Positions 53,362-62,331 of a stretch of DNA of 64,000 bases are shown piece after piece (the stretch's first letter is position 1; every line of letters begins with the position of its first letter). Source of the stretch: DTU072 sp050309775 (GTDB lineage: Bacteria; Bacillota; Clostridia; Christensenellales; DTU072); contig JBNRMV010000013.1 in NCBI GenBank assembly GCA_050309775.1, positions 186,001 through 250,000 of the forward strand, given 5' to 3'. Made by a program: the position numbers and the translations under genes. The notes beneath the pieces were generated by a model. The model saw only the letters and a program-made list of their open reading frames with translations, was not told the DNA's origin and searched no databases.

Positions 53362-55557
53362 TTATTTTTTCTTCACTTGTTGCATTATTTTTTTTATTTC
53401 TTGTCTTATAGGTACTATATTCTTAAAAAACACCAGTAAGCCCGGGAGGACCAATACTACTAAAGTATAACTTATCAATGCTCCTATTGCAAGCATCCAT
53501 GACATTTCTTCTACCAAAAGGTTGTTCGATACCAGCGTAATGGCAAAGCATGTAACAAAAATTATGGCGGCACTTGTCGTTATGGCAGGAAAAACCGAAA
53601 TTGCGGCTTCTGTTGCGGCTTGCCTTGTGTCAAAATATTTATGTTTCAGCTCTTCAAAGCGTGTACACAGCAATATGGCATAGTCTACCGTACAGCCCAG
53701 CTGCACCGAACTGATAATAATGTATACCATAAAATTTATGCTTCTTCCCGTGACATAATTCAAACTTATGTTCAGCCAGATTGCCAATTCAATGAGCAAT
53801 ACCACAAGCAGGGACTTGCGGAAAGACTTCAGCATAATCGCCATAATCAATAATATGATTGCTACTGACGCCAGCGTAACTTTCAAAAAATCCTTGGGCG
53901 TAACCTCTGCCATATCGTTTACTCCCGTAAGAATGCCTAAGGGATAATTTTCATCAAAGTATTTGTCATTCACGCTGACCATATGCTCATGCGCGGCAAA
54001 CGCCGCTTCGTCCTCTGTGTCGCCGACTATCTCCAACAAATAAAGCGTATACCATCTGCCGTCAACCTTGCGGAAAAGCGTTGAGAGCGCTTTCAGCATC
54101 TCGCTGTCAGACGGCTTTGAAAGCAAAACATCCAACAATTTTCCCAGAGTTTCTTCGTCCATATCTATGGCGGAATACGCTCCTATGACATTGCTTATTC
54201 TCTCATTCTGCATAAGTTCGGACATATAGTCCTTTTGCCCGCCGGTCTTTGTTTTTAGCGGTACCGCCGATATGACCTGATTGCCCAGTTCTGCTGCCCT
54301 TCGCTGCTGCGCATTCATCTCTTTGGGCTGTTCGTATATCTTCAGATAGCTGAAATTTACGCTGCGCTGCGCCAAAAACGCCGGCACGATAAGCAGCGCC
54401 GCCGCCGTCATTATGAATATTCTTTTCTTTACTGAAAAACGACATACTCCATCTACATTTATATGCAAAGGTTTGTGTGCGGTGCGCATCAGAGGTTTGT
54501 CAAACATTACCACCAAAGCAGGCTGCAAAAAAACCACGGAAGCCAGCGACATAAGAATACCTTTTATGACAACCTTTGCCAAATCCGCGCCGATATTAAA
54601 TTCCATAAAATAAAGTGCGGCAAAACCGCCGATTGTTGTCAGACTGCTGGCAAATATTGCCGTAAACACCCGCGGTAGCGCCTTCTTTGCCGCAACCGTT
54701 GCATCCATATCCGCTCGCAGTTCGTTGTATGTATGCATAAAGAATATTGCATAATCCATGGCTATGCCAAGCTGCAAAACTCCAGATGCCGCAAAGCTGA
54801 TTATGCTGACTGATGGAAAAATAAGGTTTGTACCAAAGTTTATTATGACAGCCACCAAAAGCGTCAGCATAAGTACTACCGGCTCAAATAATGAACGGGT
54901 TGCAAGCAACAGCACAATGGATACCGCAAGCAAGCTGAACAGCAAATAGTACGGCAATTCTGCCAGAGTATCTTCCATAACTTGTTTTGCCAGCGCCGTC
55001 ATGCCCGATATGGCATAACTTCTGTCATGCAATATTTCGCCGATTTGCTCATGTACTCCAAAAGCCTCTTGCGTTGAGGGGGAATAATCAAAAAGCATAA
55101 GCGCCACATAGTTGTATTTTGTGTCTTGACTTTCGGGATTTATCGGGGCTTTGAGATATCTTGTCAACTGTTCCGTATCAATGTTTATGCCGACATTTGG
55201 AAAAAACCTGTCAATAATGCCGCCCAGCTGCGTTATGTTTTCGACATCGCCCACCCAAAAAAACTGCGATACTCCGTCAATTTGTTTGAGCTGCGCAATT
55301 TTTTCCTCAAGTTCTGTATCCTCCGCCTCGCCTTCAACGACAATGAAAGCGTCGCCCTTGACTCCAAAATTCTCCTGCAAAAACCTTATGCCTTGTGTTG
55401 TCGAAGTATTTTCGGGCAAATATTCCAGCATATCGGAATTTATTCTGTCGTCAATGATAAAATAAACCAGTCCTGCCACCGACAGCGCCAGCGCCGCAAT
55501 TATGACTATGACAATTACTTTTCTCTTGTTTACAACAATGTCGGAAAATCTTTTCAT
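53362..55557 (-). CDS. MMPL/RND-superfamily exporter
   Basis: 731-residue paralogue of the downstream gene with the same layout: first helix, outside domain with GIRFLQENFGVKGDAF, MMPL motif MDYAIFFMHTYNE, second outside domain, and TVDYAILLCTRFEELKHK in the C-terminal half. The ATG at 55557 is chosen over that at 55563 because AGGA is then correctly spaced. Its short C-terminal tail lacks the 11-residue repeats of its partner, so the two may form a heteromer, one half carrying a cytosolic coiled coil. Substrate unknown; the acyl-CoA synthetase upstream hints at lipids. Confidence 0.88.
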   Translation of the reverse strand: MKRFSDIVVNKRKVIVIVIIAALALSVAGLVYFIIDDRINSDMLEYLPENTSTTQGIRFLQENFGVKGDAFIVVEGEAEDTELEEKIAQLKQIDGVSQFFWVGDVENITQLGGIIDRFFPNVGINIDTEQLTRYLKAPINPESQDTKYNYVALMLFDYSPSTQEAFGVHEQIGEILHDRSYAISGMTALAKQVMEDTLAELPYYLLFSLLAVSIVLLLATRSLFEPVVLMLTLLVAVIINFGTNLIFPSVSIISFAASGVLQLGIAMDYAIFFMHTYNELRADMDATVAAKKALPRVFTAIFASSLTTIGGFAALYFMEFNIGADLAKVVIKGILMSLASVVFLQPALVVMFDKPLMRTAHKPLHINVDGVCRFSVKKRIFIMTAAALLIVPAFLAQRSVNFSYLKIYEQPKEMNAQQRRAAELGNQVISAVPLKTKTGGQKDYMSELMQNERISNVIGAYSAIDMDEETLGKLLDVLLSKPSDSEMLKALSTLFRKVDGRWYTLYLLEIVGDTEDEAAFAAHEHMVSVNDKYFDENYPLGILTGVNDMAEVTPKDFLKVTLASVAIILLIMAIMLKSFRKSLLVVLLIELAIWLNISLNYVTGRSINFMVYIIISSVQLGCTVDYAILLCTRFEELKHKYFDTRQAATEAAISVFPAITTSAAIIFVTCFAITLVSNNLLVEEMSWMLAIGALISYTLVVLVLPGLLVFFKNIVPIRQEIKKIMQQVKKK

Positions 55558-55589
55558 TTTCATTCCTAAAGCTGATTTGTTATTAAAAT

Positions 55590-55598
55590 ATTATATCA
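55590..55598 (-). promoter_or_regulatory. Extended -10 promoter of the MMPL pair
   Basis: Minus-strand TGA-TATAAT, 32 bp before the start. No good -35 is seen. Confidence 0.5.
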
Positions 55599-55627
55599 TA
55601 GAAAACAAAAAACCTATACTGTCATTG

Positions 55628-55667
55628 CAAAAAAAATGCCATTCCTTGTCGTCGGACGGAATGGCAT
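55628..55667 (-). terminator. Intrinsic terminator of the acyl-CoA synthetase gene
   Basis: ATGCCATTCC (55636-55645) pairs with GGAATGGCAT (55658-55667), followed on the minus strand by a run of eight T. Confidence 0.8.
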
Positions 55668-55693
55668 ATATTCACATATGTTTTTTGTTTGGG

Positions 55694-57352
55694 TTATTTG
55701 TTATCTTTGTTGCGGATTTCGGTTCTTCTTATTTTGCCGCTTATGGTCTTTGGTAATTCCTTGACGAATTCTACAATTCTGGGGTACTTGTACGGCGCTG
55801 TGTTGTGTTTTACGAATTCCTGAATTTCTTTTTTGAGCGCACCGCTTGCCTCATAGCCTTTTGTCAGTACTATTGTGGCCTTGACAGCCATGCCTCTTAT
55901 GGGGTCTGGCTCGCCTGTGACGGCGCACTCCATGACTGCGGGGTGTTCCATAAGTACGCTTTCTATTTCAAACGGCCCTATTCTGTATCCGCTGGATTTT
56001 ATGATGTCGTCCGACCTGCCGACATACCAATAGTATCCGTCCTCGTCACGCCATGCCGTGTCGCCGGTGTGATAAATGTTGTCGCACCAAGCCTCTCTGG
56101 TCTTCATTTCGTCTTGGTAATAGCCTTTGAAAAGTCCTACGGGTATGCCCTTGTCCGTACGCACGACTATTTCGCCGGACACGCCGTCGGGTACTGTGTT
56201 GCCGTCCACATCCACCAAATCTATATCGTACTGTGGATTGGGCTTGCCCATGCTGCCGGGCTTCGGCTCCATGCCTTTCAGGTTGCCCAACATAACGGTG
56301 GCTTCTGTCTGCCCGAATGCCTCCATGAGTTTTATGCCTGTGGATTTATGGAATTGTTTAAGCACTTCGGGGTTCAGCGCCTCGCCTGCAATTGTGGCAT
56401 GCTTGAGGCTGCTCAAATCAAACTTTTCTAAGTCTTCTTTTATGAAAAATCTGTACATTGTGGGCGGCGCGCAGAATGTAGTAATCTTGAAACGGGCAAA
56501 CAATGAAAGTATGTCCGACGCCTTGAATTTGTCATAATCATAAGTAAATATACATGCTTCGGCTATCCACTGTCCGTAAATCTTGCCCCATACCGACTTG
56601 GCCCAACCGGTGTCGGCAATGGTAAGATGCACTCCGTCAGGGTCTACATTGTGCCACCATACCGCTGTGGTAATATGTCCGATGGGATAATCAAAGTTAT
56701 GTACGGCAATCTTGGGGTATCCGGTAGTGCCTGAAGTAAAATACATTATCATAATGTCATTTATTGTCGTGGCTTCATCTCCGACGGGTCGCTCAAAAAC
56801 ATCGCTTTCGTTGGCAATGCCGTCGTCAAAGTAATCCCAGCCCTCTCTCGGACCTTTGATAATGGACTTGAACTTTATGCCCTCGCATTCCGCAAAGGCC
56901 TGCTCCGCCTCCTCGCAAACTCCGTCGTCGGGAGTGCAGACAATGCCGCTGACATGCGCCGCATTGAAACGGTAAACAAAGTCTTTTTTCATGAGCTGAT
57001 GAGTGGCAGGTATGACAATGGCGCCTATCTTGTGCAAAGCAACGATGGCGAACCAAAACTCATAGCGCCTTTTCAAAACAAGCATGACTTTGTCGCCCTT
57101 TTTGATGCCGCATCTTTTGAAATAGTTTGCGGTTTTGTTGGAGTATCTCATCATGTCATCAAAAGTAAAGGTCCTTTCCTCGCCGTCTGCCGACAGCCAA
57201 ATCATGGCCCTTTTGTCGGGATTGCTCTTTGCTATGACATCGACAATGTCAAAACCAAAGTTAAAATTCTCGGGAATGTTGTATGTGAGATTTGTCAAAA
57301 GTCCGTTTTCGTCAACGGTTTCTTGCATAAACTTTTTGTATAGCCGCTCCAT
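55694..57352 (-). CDS. AMP-forming acyl-CoA synthetase
   Basis: 552-residue cytosolic ANL-family ligase that activates a carboxylic acid to acyl-AMP and then acyl-CoA. Motifs: P-loop YFTSGTTGYPK, EAFGQTEAT, YHTGDTAWRDEDGYYWYVGRSDD hinge, IKSSGYRIGPFEIE, and the catalytic Lys in KTISGKIRR near the end. The frame is open to 57424, but the ATG at 57352 follows GGAGGAAG. It resembles acetyl/medium-chain synthetases more than the eukaryote-like long-chain type; the acid is not readable. It lies just outside the prophage module and upstream of the MMPL pair, with its own promoter and terminator. Confidence 0.92.
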   Translation of the reverse strand: MERLYKKFMQETVDENGLLTNLTYNIPENFNFGFDIVDVIAKSNPDKRAMIWLSADGEERTFTFDDMMRYSNKTANYFKRCGIKKGDKVMLVLKRRYEFWFAIVALHKIGAIVIPATHQLMKKDFVYRFNAAHVSGIVCTPDDGVCEEAEQAFAECEGIKFKSIIKGPREGWDYFDDGIANESDVFERPVGDEATTINDIMIMYFTSGTTGYPKIAVHNFDYPIGHITTAVWWHNVDPDGVHLTIADTGWAKSVWGKIYGQWIAEACIFTYDYDKFKASDILSLFARFKITTFCAPPTMYRFFIKEDLEKFDLSSLKHATIAGEALNPEVLKQFHKSTGIKLMEAFGQTEATVMLGNLKGMEPKPGSMGKPNPQYDIDLVDVDGNTVPDGVSGEIVVRTDKGIPVGLFKGYYQDEMKTREAWCDNIYHTGDTAWRDEDGYYWYVGRSDDIIKSSGYRIGPFEIESVLMEHPAVMECAVTGEPDPIRGMAVKATIVLTKGYEASGALKKEIQEFVKHNTAPYKYPRIVEFVKELPKTISGKIRRTEIRNKDNK

Positions 57353-57379
57353 GCTTCCTCCAAAATATATATACTTAAA

Positions 57380-57409
57380 AATATACCATTTCACCCACGA
57401 CTTTGTCAA
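57380..57409 (-). promoter_or_regulatory. Promoter of the acyl-CoA synthetase gene
   Basis: Minus-strand TTGACA (57404-57409), 18-bp spacer, TGG-TATATT extended -10 (57380-57385), 27 bp before the start. Confidence 0.7.
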
Positions 57410-57431
57410 TACAATAAGTTCCATTTAACGC

Positions 57432-57468
57432 AAAAAAAGGGCTGGACGGATTAATCTTCCGCCAGCCC
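57432..57468 (-). terminator. Terminator closing the prophage late module
   Basis: Minus-strand stem GGGCTGG / CCAGCCC extended by CGGA / TCCG with one unpaired base, followed by seven T. It is 26 bp past the holin gene. Confidence 0.8.
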
Positions 57469-57493
57469 GTTTCTTTTTAATAAATTATTCAAT

Positions 57494-57706
57494 TTATTTT
57501 GTGTTTTTATCAAACAAGTTCTTTATGTCCTCCACACTTTCCTGAATGTCCAACACCACCTTGAGTTTGTCCGCAAGGCTGTCAATAGTCTGCTGATACT
57601 TTCCCTCCCGGTTTTTGCTGTCTTTCAGTTGAATAAAGAACAAGCTGACAAAAAGCACCGCCCAAATGCCGCTCTTTGTCGCCATTTCAAAAATATTGTC
57701 CCACAT
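57494..57706 (-). CDS. BhlA/UviB-like holin
   Basis: 70-residue protein: a short start M-W-D-N, one transmembrane helix at about residues 12-27 (GIWAVLFVSLFFI), then a charged helical tail with heptad character ending KNTK. The GIWAVLFV signature matches BhlA/UviB small holins, which make membrane lesions for lysin release or bacteriocin export. AAGGAG precedes the ATG. It is the last gene of the module; no endolysin is found next to it in this window. Confidence 0.85.
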   Translation of the reverse strand: MWDNIFEMATKSGIWAVLFVSLFFIQLKDSKNREGKYQQTIDSLADKLKVVLDIQESVEDIKNLFDKNTK

Positions 57707-57722
57707 ATTGCTCCTTCGCCGC

Positions 57723-58697
57723 CTATCTGCTTATTTCGTCTATCAAGCGGTCATAATACAGTCCTAAAATCTTTTTCAAATCGGCTTTGCTTTCATCAAT
57801 CAGACGCAAAGCCTCTTTTTTATCAAGGTTGGCATAAAACTCCAACGCTGTGTTATACCTGTTTTGCATTTCCAGCTGTTTTTCTCCGCTGTACCCGGCC
57901 TCATTCTCAATTTCTTCCAACGCAGTCTGCTTTTGCCGCTCGTCTTTTAACCACTGGGCTTCCAATGCGGCTTTTTGTTTTTCACGCTGTTGCTGCTGCG
58001 CAAGCGCCTTTTTATTGTAAGCGTTTATAGATTCTATTTCTTTCAGATGTTCGGCGGTCAGCTTTGCCAAAATCTTTTCGCATTCTGCCGCTTGTTTAAG
58101 GTTGTACTCTGCAAGCGATTGAATTTTTGCCGCGTTGACTGCGGCAATCTTGCTCTCATATTCAATGACCTTGGTATCGTATTGTTGACGAATGGCATCA
58201 ATCTCTTGGTTATAATCCTGCAAATTCTGACTTTGCCATGCGTCCTTTATCGTTGAATGCGTAAGCCCTTGACGAATGGTTGAATTGACAATCTTCTGAC
58301 TTGAGTTGTCGAAATTGAAGGCCGCCTGGTCCAGTTGCTCCTGATGTTTTTCTGCGGCTTTCAATTGTTGATTGTACAAGTTTTCAACCTGTGTTGCGGC
58401 TTTTTCGGAGGTATTTTCTTGGAATTGTTCCGCCTGCTTTTTCATCTGCGCCTTTGCTTCGGACATAAGCTGCTGCTCACTTTTTAATACCACAGGTTTG
58501 ATTTGCGGCGCCTCCGCAAGCTGTTTGTCATAATCGGGCATGGGCTGCTTGTTGGACGCATTGTATGCGCTTTCCATTTGCGCAAGTTTTTTTATCAGCG
58601 CAATGTTTGCCGAATTATTTTTTTGCTCGTCGCTTTTCTTTTGTTTCATTTTATCGCTTAGCTGCCTAATCAGCTTTGTTGCCGCTACCATACTCAT
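57723..58697 (-). CDS. Long helical phage structural protein
   Basis: 324 residues, almost entirely Gln/Glu/Lys/Ala-rich with strong heptad patterns from about 85 to 300, so a long coiled-coil or helical bundle. The N-terminus is positively charged (MKQKKSDEQKNN) and the rest has no enzymatic motif. In P22-like clusters the place after the tail hub is taken by needle and ejection proteins, and this would fit, but homology is not visible. Its ATG overlaps the stop of the 35-residue ORF (ATGA-type junction), and the SD GGAGGTG lies inside that ORF. Confidence 0.7.
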   Translation of the reverse strand: MSMVAATKLIRQLSDKMKQKKSDEQKNNSANIALIKKLAQMESAYNASNKQPMPDYDKQLAEAPQIKPVVLKSEQQLMSEAKAQMKKQAEQFQENTSEKAATQVENLYNQQLKAAEKHQEQLDQAAFNFDNSSQKIVNSTIRQGLTHSTIKDAWQSQNLQDYNQEIDAIRQQYDTKVIEYESKIAAVNAAKIQSLAEYNLKQAAECEKILAKLTAEHLKEIESINAYNKKALAQQQQREKQKAALEAQWLKDERQKQTALEEIENEAGYSGEKQLEMQNRYNTALEFYANLDKKEALRLIDESKADLKKILGLYYDRLIDEISR

Positions 58698-58801
58698 TGC
58701 GACACCTCCTCCAACAACGCAAGTATTGCGTCTATTTTCTTTGTCAAAGCAATTATTCTGGCGCTAAGTTCGTTTATCCTTTCGATTATTTCTTTCTGCA
58801 T
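58694..58801 (-). CDS. Small 35-residue coiled-coil ORF in phage module
   Basis: Frame MQKEIIERINELSARI...LLEEVSQ with heptads of I/L, 35 residues, too short for most gene finders. It starts 2 nt after the stop of the propeller-like gene with GGAGGT 10 nt upstream, and its stop overlaps the ATG of the next gene. Tight packing and heptad pattern argue for a real peptide; it may also serve to couple translation. Confidence 0.6.
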   Translation of the reverse strand: MQKEIIERINELSARIIALTKKIDAILALLEEVSQ

Positions 58802-58803
58802 CT

Positions 58804-60282
58804 CTAAGCGTACCTCCTTCTGATTATGTCAAATTCCATAAGCATACCTGTCAAATAAAGATTGTCGCTTTCGGTTGCTATGGATACAGAAAACTCCGAT
58901 GCCTTTTCGTTTATCGGCAACAGCTGCACTTCGGTAGAAGTATAAACCTGCCGCTGTATTGTTTGCTCTCCGCTTACAGAAATAGTCATTGGCTGACGGG
59001 CGGTAAGAAATATCCTCCGCAGCACTTTGTCGCCTGCCGGTTGAGAAAAGCCTGTTTTCGGACTACGCCAAAGTTTTAACAACGGTTTTTCAAATATCCT
59101 TCCGCTTTGCGTAACCATACCTATTCTGGAGCAACGGTAGTTGTTGAAAGTCACCAGCAGTACGCAAATGTCCGACAAATTGACTGGCAGAAAGCAGTTT
59201 ATGTCACCGCCTCGGAATATGCTGACATCGTTCAAATCAAGGTCAATGACTATGACGCCGTTGTTTTTCATATTGCCCTGGTCCTCATCGCCGACTATAC
59301 GGTCGTCCTTTTTCAAAGCAACCGAAAGATAGTACTTGTAGTTGAAATAGCAACTTACCGCGTCTTTTTTGCTGTCAATCAGCGGAAACAGGTGCGAAAA
59401 GACCTTTTTTGCCGTGTATCCGTCAAAGCTGTAAAAACCGTCCTCAGCCACAAACATTATTCTGTCGCCGCACACTTGCACGGTGTTGGGAAAAATCTTG
59501 TTGCCGGTGGAGAATACCTTTGTCAACTTGTATTCCGTCAAATCTGTGTACGCTGTCAGACGGTGTATGGCATAATCTCTGAATATGAACACATAGTCAT
59601 TGAAAGACAGTACCTTGCCTACCCTGCCGCCCTCATCGGGAAAACTTATGTAGCCGGCCTCAGTAAGCGAAATATTCCAGTTCGTCGGATTGAGGTCATC
59701 ACTAAAATATACTCTATTAAAGCCATAATCCGTTGTGCCATAAATTCTCTCATAGTGCAGACATACGGAATTAAAACCCGGTACATTGGCATAAAATGTT
59801 TCTTCCTCACCATTATAAACATACATACCGCCTGACGCGCCAAATATAAGCAATACATCTTCGCCGTTAAAGTGATAGTTCAGCGCTGAGGCTGTTGATT
59901 CGGGAAAGGACATTGTGGTCTTGTGGAAAACGGTTCCGCCGTCAAGAAGGGTGGTATAAACTGCGCCGTTGTCGCACAAAACCACAATTTCGTCCTCTCT
60001 GCGGTGCAGAGTATAGTTGTACTTGTAATAAATCCAGCACTTCATAATACTTCTTCCGAATATGCCCACATTGGGCAGGGTGCTGCCGTTTATCACAGCG
60101 CTGTCTATACCTATACCGTTTGTTAAGGCTCCGTTTCTGAAGCCTATATTGTAGCCATAGCTACAGTAAGTGAGGGGCAATGTTTCTTGCTCTGAAAGAG
60201 CGTCTATGCCGGCAAAGGACTTCACCGGATAGGAATAGCGCGACACTCTGGGGATATAGTCATTTCGTAAATAGAACTGCAT
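58804..60282 (-). CDS. Phage tail-hub/DNA-stabilisation-like protein (beta-propeller type)
   Basis: 492 residues with repeated Tyr/Phe-rich four-strand-like units (VYFSDDLNPTNW, RDYAIHRLTAY, GFYSFDGYTAKKVF), consistent with a beta-propeller. Size and position after two small head-completion proteins match P22 gp10, the packaged-DNA stabilisation protein of the tail hub, though the assignment rests on fold-like pattern and gene order. GGGAGG precedes the ATG, and the start overlaps the upstream stop by one base (TAATG). Confidence 0.72.
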   Translation of the reverse strand: MQFYLRNDYIPRVSRYSYPVKSFAGIDALSEQETLPLTYCSYGYNIGFRNGALTNGIGIDSAVINGSTLPNVGIFGRSIMKCWIYYKYNYTLHRREDEIVVLCDNGAVYTTLLDGGTVFHKTTMSFPESTASALNYHFNGEDVLLIFGASGGMYVYNGEEETFYANVPGFNSVCLHYERIYGTTDYGFNRVYFSDDLNPTNWNISLTEAGYISFPDEGGRVGKVLSFNDYVFIFRDYAIHRLTAYTDLTEYKLTKVFSTGNKIFPNTVQVCGDRIMFVAEDGFYSFDGYTAKKVFSHLFPLIDSKKDAVSCYFNYKYYLSVALKKDDRIVGDEDQGNMKNNGVIVIDLDLNDVSIFRGGDINCFLPVNLSDICVLLVTFNNYRCSRIGMVTQSGRIFEKPLLKLWRSPKTGFSQPAGDKVLRRIFLTARQPMTISVSGEQTIQRQVYTSTEVQLLPINEKASEFSVSIATESDNLYLTGMLMEFDIIRRRYA

Positions 60283-60809
60283 TACATCCTCCCTGCTTTG
60301 AGCGTTACGCTTTGACGGCGGCGTGAAAGGTTTAGTACCGCCGTATCGTATCTGTTTTTATAAAATACTGCCTCGTCCGTCAGTCCCGAACGATAAAAAT
60401 ACTCTGCGGCTATGCCGTTCGCCAACACAAAAGCCGTATATTGCGGCGGCAGCAGCACAGTGTCTTCAAGCGTCAATTCATCGCTGTGGTAGAGGTAGCT
60501 TACTTCGGCATCGCCGTTAATGTCGCTTTCAACATACAAGGGATACATACGAAAATCAACCGACTGATTGTATTTGTACACTCCAAGAATGTCCTTGACC
60601 CGCTTTGAGAATGCCGAATAATAGGCTCTTTTGTCAGAAAAGTTGATAATCTCCTTGTGCTTGAGCTGCACATACTCCGTTGTCAGCTCATGATAAATCA
60701 TATTCGCGCAAGACAGCAGCCTTGTTCTTTTTCGGCTTTCGCTGTCAAGGCTTATATCCTCGTCGCCAATGATTTCTATGACTTTTTCCAAAACTTCTCT
60801 AAGTATCAT
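60282..60809 (-). CDS. Phage head-completion/adaptor-like protein
   Basis: 175 residues, alpha-helical at both ends with a beta-rich middle. Size and place between capsid and tail hub resemble P22 gp4 or head-tail connector proteins, which close the portal after packaging. AAGGAG precedes the ATG. No direct motif proves the role. Confidence 0.65.
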   Translation of the reverse strand: MILREVLEKVIEIIGDEDISLDSESRKRTRLLSCANMIYHELTTEYVQLKHKEIINFSDKRAYYSAFSKRVKDILGVYKYNQSVDFRMYPLYVESDINGDAEVSYLYHSDELTLEDTVLLPPQYTAFVLANGIAAEYFYRSGLTDEAVFYKNRYDTAVLNLSRRRQSVTLKAGRM

Positions 60810-60818
60810 ATTGTCTCC

Positions 60819-61142
60819 TTATAACGAACTCAGCAGGCGCTCTGTTCTTTCCTCGACTTCTTTCTTGCTTTCATAAAGCTGCCTGCTTTCCAGCGCCTTG
60901 TTTTCTTCTTCCAACTCCTTTAACAACGCTTCGGCTCTTTCTTTGCGTGTACGCAAACAAAACTGTACGCTACGGGCGTCAAGGCGGTCATAGGGAAGGG
61001 TAAGTTCATAACTTACCCTTCCCTGCGCCTGTCTGTGCACCTCATAGCGTTCTTTGCGGGGGTTGTACATTAAAAGATAGTTTTCGTCAATTTCCCGCAG
61101 TCTGTCGGCTATGTCGAATAAATCACAGGTTATGCAAATCAT
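60819..61142 (-). CDS. Small phage protein of unknown function
   Basis: 107 residues: an N-terminal beta-rich part with a Cys pair (CITCD), then a strongly charged helical second half (about residues 65-107). It lies just after the capsid gene (6 bp) with a weak ribosome site, so it is probably coupled to it. It could be a capsid-associated or connector protein; no family is recognised. Confidence 0.6.
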   Translation of the reverse strand: MICITCDLFDIADRLREIDENYLLMYNPRKERYEVHRQAQGRVSYELTLPYDRLDARSVQFCLRTRKERAEALLKELEEENKALESRQLYESKKEVEERTERLLSSL

Positions 61143-61148
61143 AATTTC

Positions 61149-62312
61149 TTAACTCAACTTTAATTGAGCCTGCCCGATGGGTTTCAGGCACATGAGGTTT
61201 GCGTATTTTACCAGCGTGGCGGTATATGCGGCTTTGTTGTGTACTTGGCGCAGTATCTTGCCCGTTGAGCCTTCAATCCAGCTCCAATCATTGAGTTGGA
61301 ACAGCTTGAAATCGTTTGTATTTACAAAATACATTGTCTTGTCGGGAGCAAATCTTTCAGCCACTACGGGTATGCCGTTGTAAGACAAAGCCTTAAATCC
61401 GCCGTCAAGGTTCATATAATCAATATTTGTTCTGGTTTCCGCAAGGTGCGCAAAGTATGCCCTTCTGGCATCATAGGAACAGATAATCAGGTTTATGTCG
61501 TTGCCGCTTGCCTCTTCCACCGTGTCTATGGTGCGTTGCATAAGGTCCGTACTCAATGTATCCGCCTCAATAATGCTGGGGAACAAATATTGGTTGTTCA
61601 TACGAATGGCTCCGTATATTGAAGTAAGATTTGTGTCAAATATATACGGTAAACCGTATATTTCGCTGTCATAAGAGTTTTGAAGCGTCAATATGTCGCC
61701 TTCTACAATGGTTATGCCGGTCGGAATGTTTTGCGTTCTGACGACCTTGTTTGCGCGGTCTATGGCAAGTATTGTCAGTCCTTCGGTTTTCTTTATACAG
61801 GATGAATTATAGACATCAAAAATCATACCTTCCATCAGGTTTTTTGTGTCGGTCACACCAAAGTGGTTGGCAGGCAGTCCTGTTGCATCGCTTACGGTTG
61901 CCATTTTGCCGTCGCCTCTTTGGAACAGCATTCTGCCAAAATTGAACTTTGCGGCTTCAAGCAGCCCTTCCATTTCGGCATTCAGCACGCTGACAAGGGC
62001 GTTTGTAGAATTGGCAGTCGAACGCAACGCCTTGTCGGTTACTTCAAAAGTACCATAAATGTTGCGTAAATCTGCCTTGAATTTCAAATAGTTGTTGCCG
62101 GCAGGTCTGGGCAGGTCGGCGGTTTCTGCCGGGCAGGACATGCCGCCGTTAAGTCCGTATCTGGTTATGGCTACGGCGCGGCTGCCGCTGACTTCCTCGC
62201 TGCCTTTTTGTATCATATTATAAAAAGCGTTGGTTTTGTAATTGAGATGGCTTGACAGTACGCCAAGGTATACATCTTTTAATATTTTGTCTATATTTGA
62301 TATTGCTACCAT
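61149..62312 (-). CDS. Phage major capsid protein
   Basis: 387 residues, within the range of HK97-fold capsid proteins. The opening helix-rich N-terminus, the loop with GLNGGMSCP, the YGTFEVTDKALRS segment and the later GVTDTKNLMEGMIF...ILAIDR strands are consistent with such a shell protein, and it sits directly after a scaffold-like gene and portal. AAGGAG precedes the ATG. The call rests on position and general pattern. Confidence 0.8.
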   Translation of the reverse strand: MVAISNIDKILKDVYLGVLSSHLNYKTNAFYNMIQKGSEEVSGSRAVAITRYGLNGGMSCPAETADLPRPAGNNYLKFKADLRNIYGTFEVTDKALRSTANSTNALVSVLNAEMEGLLEAAKFNFGRMLFQRGDGKMATVSDATGLPANHFGVTDTKNLMEGMIFDVYNSSCIKKTEGLTILAIDRANKVVRTQNIPTGITIVEGDILTLQNSYDSEIYGLPYIFDTNLTSIYGAIRMNNQYLFPSIIEADTLSTDLMQRTIDTVEEASGNDINLIICSYDARRAYFAHLAETRTNIDYMNLDGGFKALSYNGIPVVAERFAPDKTMYFVNTNDFKLFQLNDWSWIEGSTGKILRQVHNKAAYTATLVKYANLMCLKPIGQAQLKLS

Positions 62313-62331
62313 AATTGGCTCCTTTTAGGTT

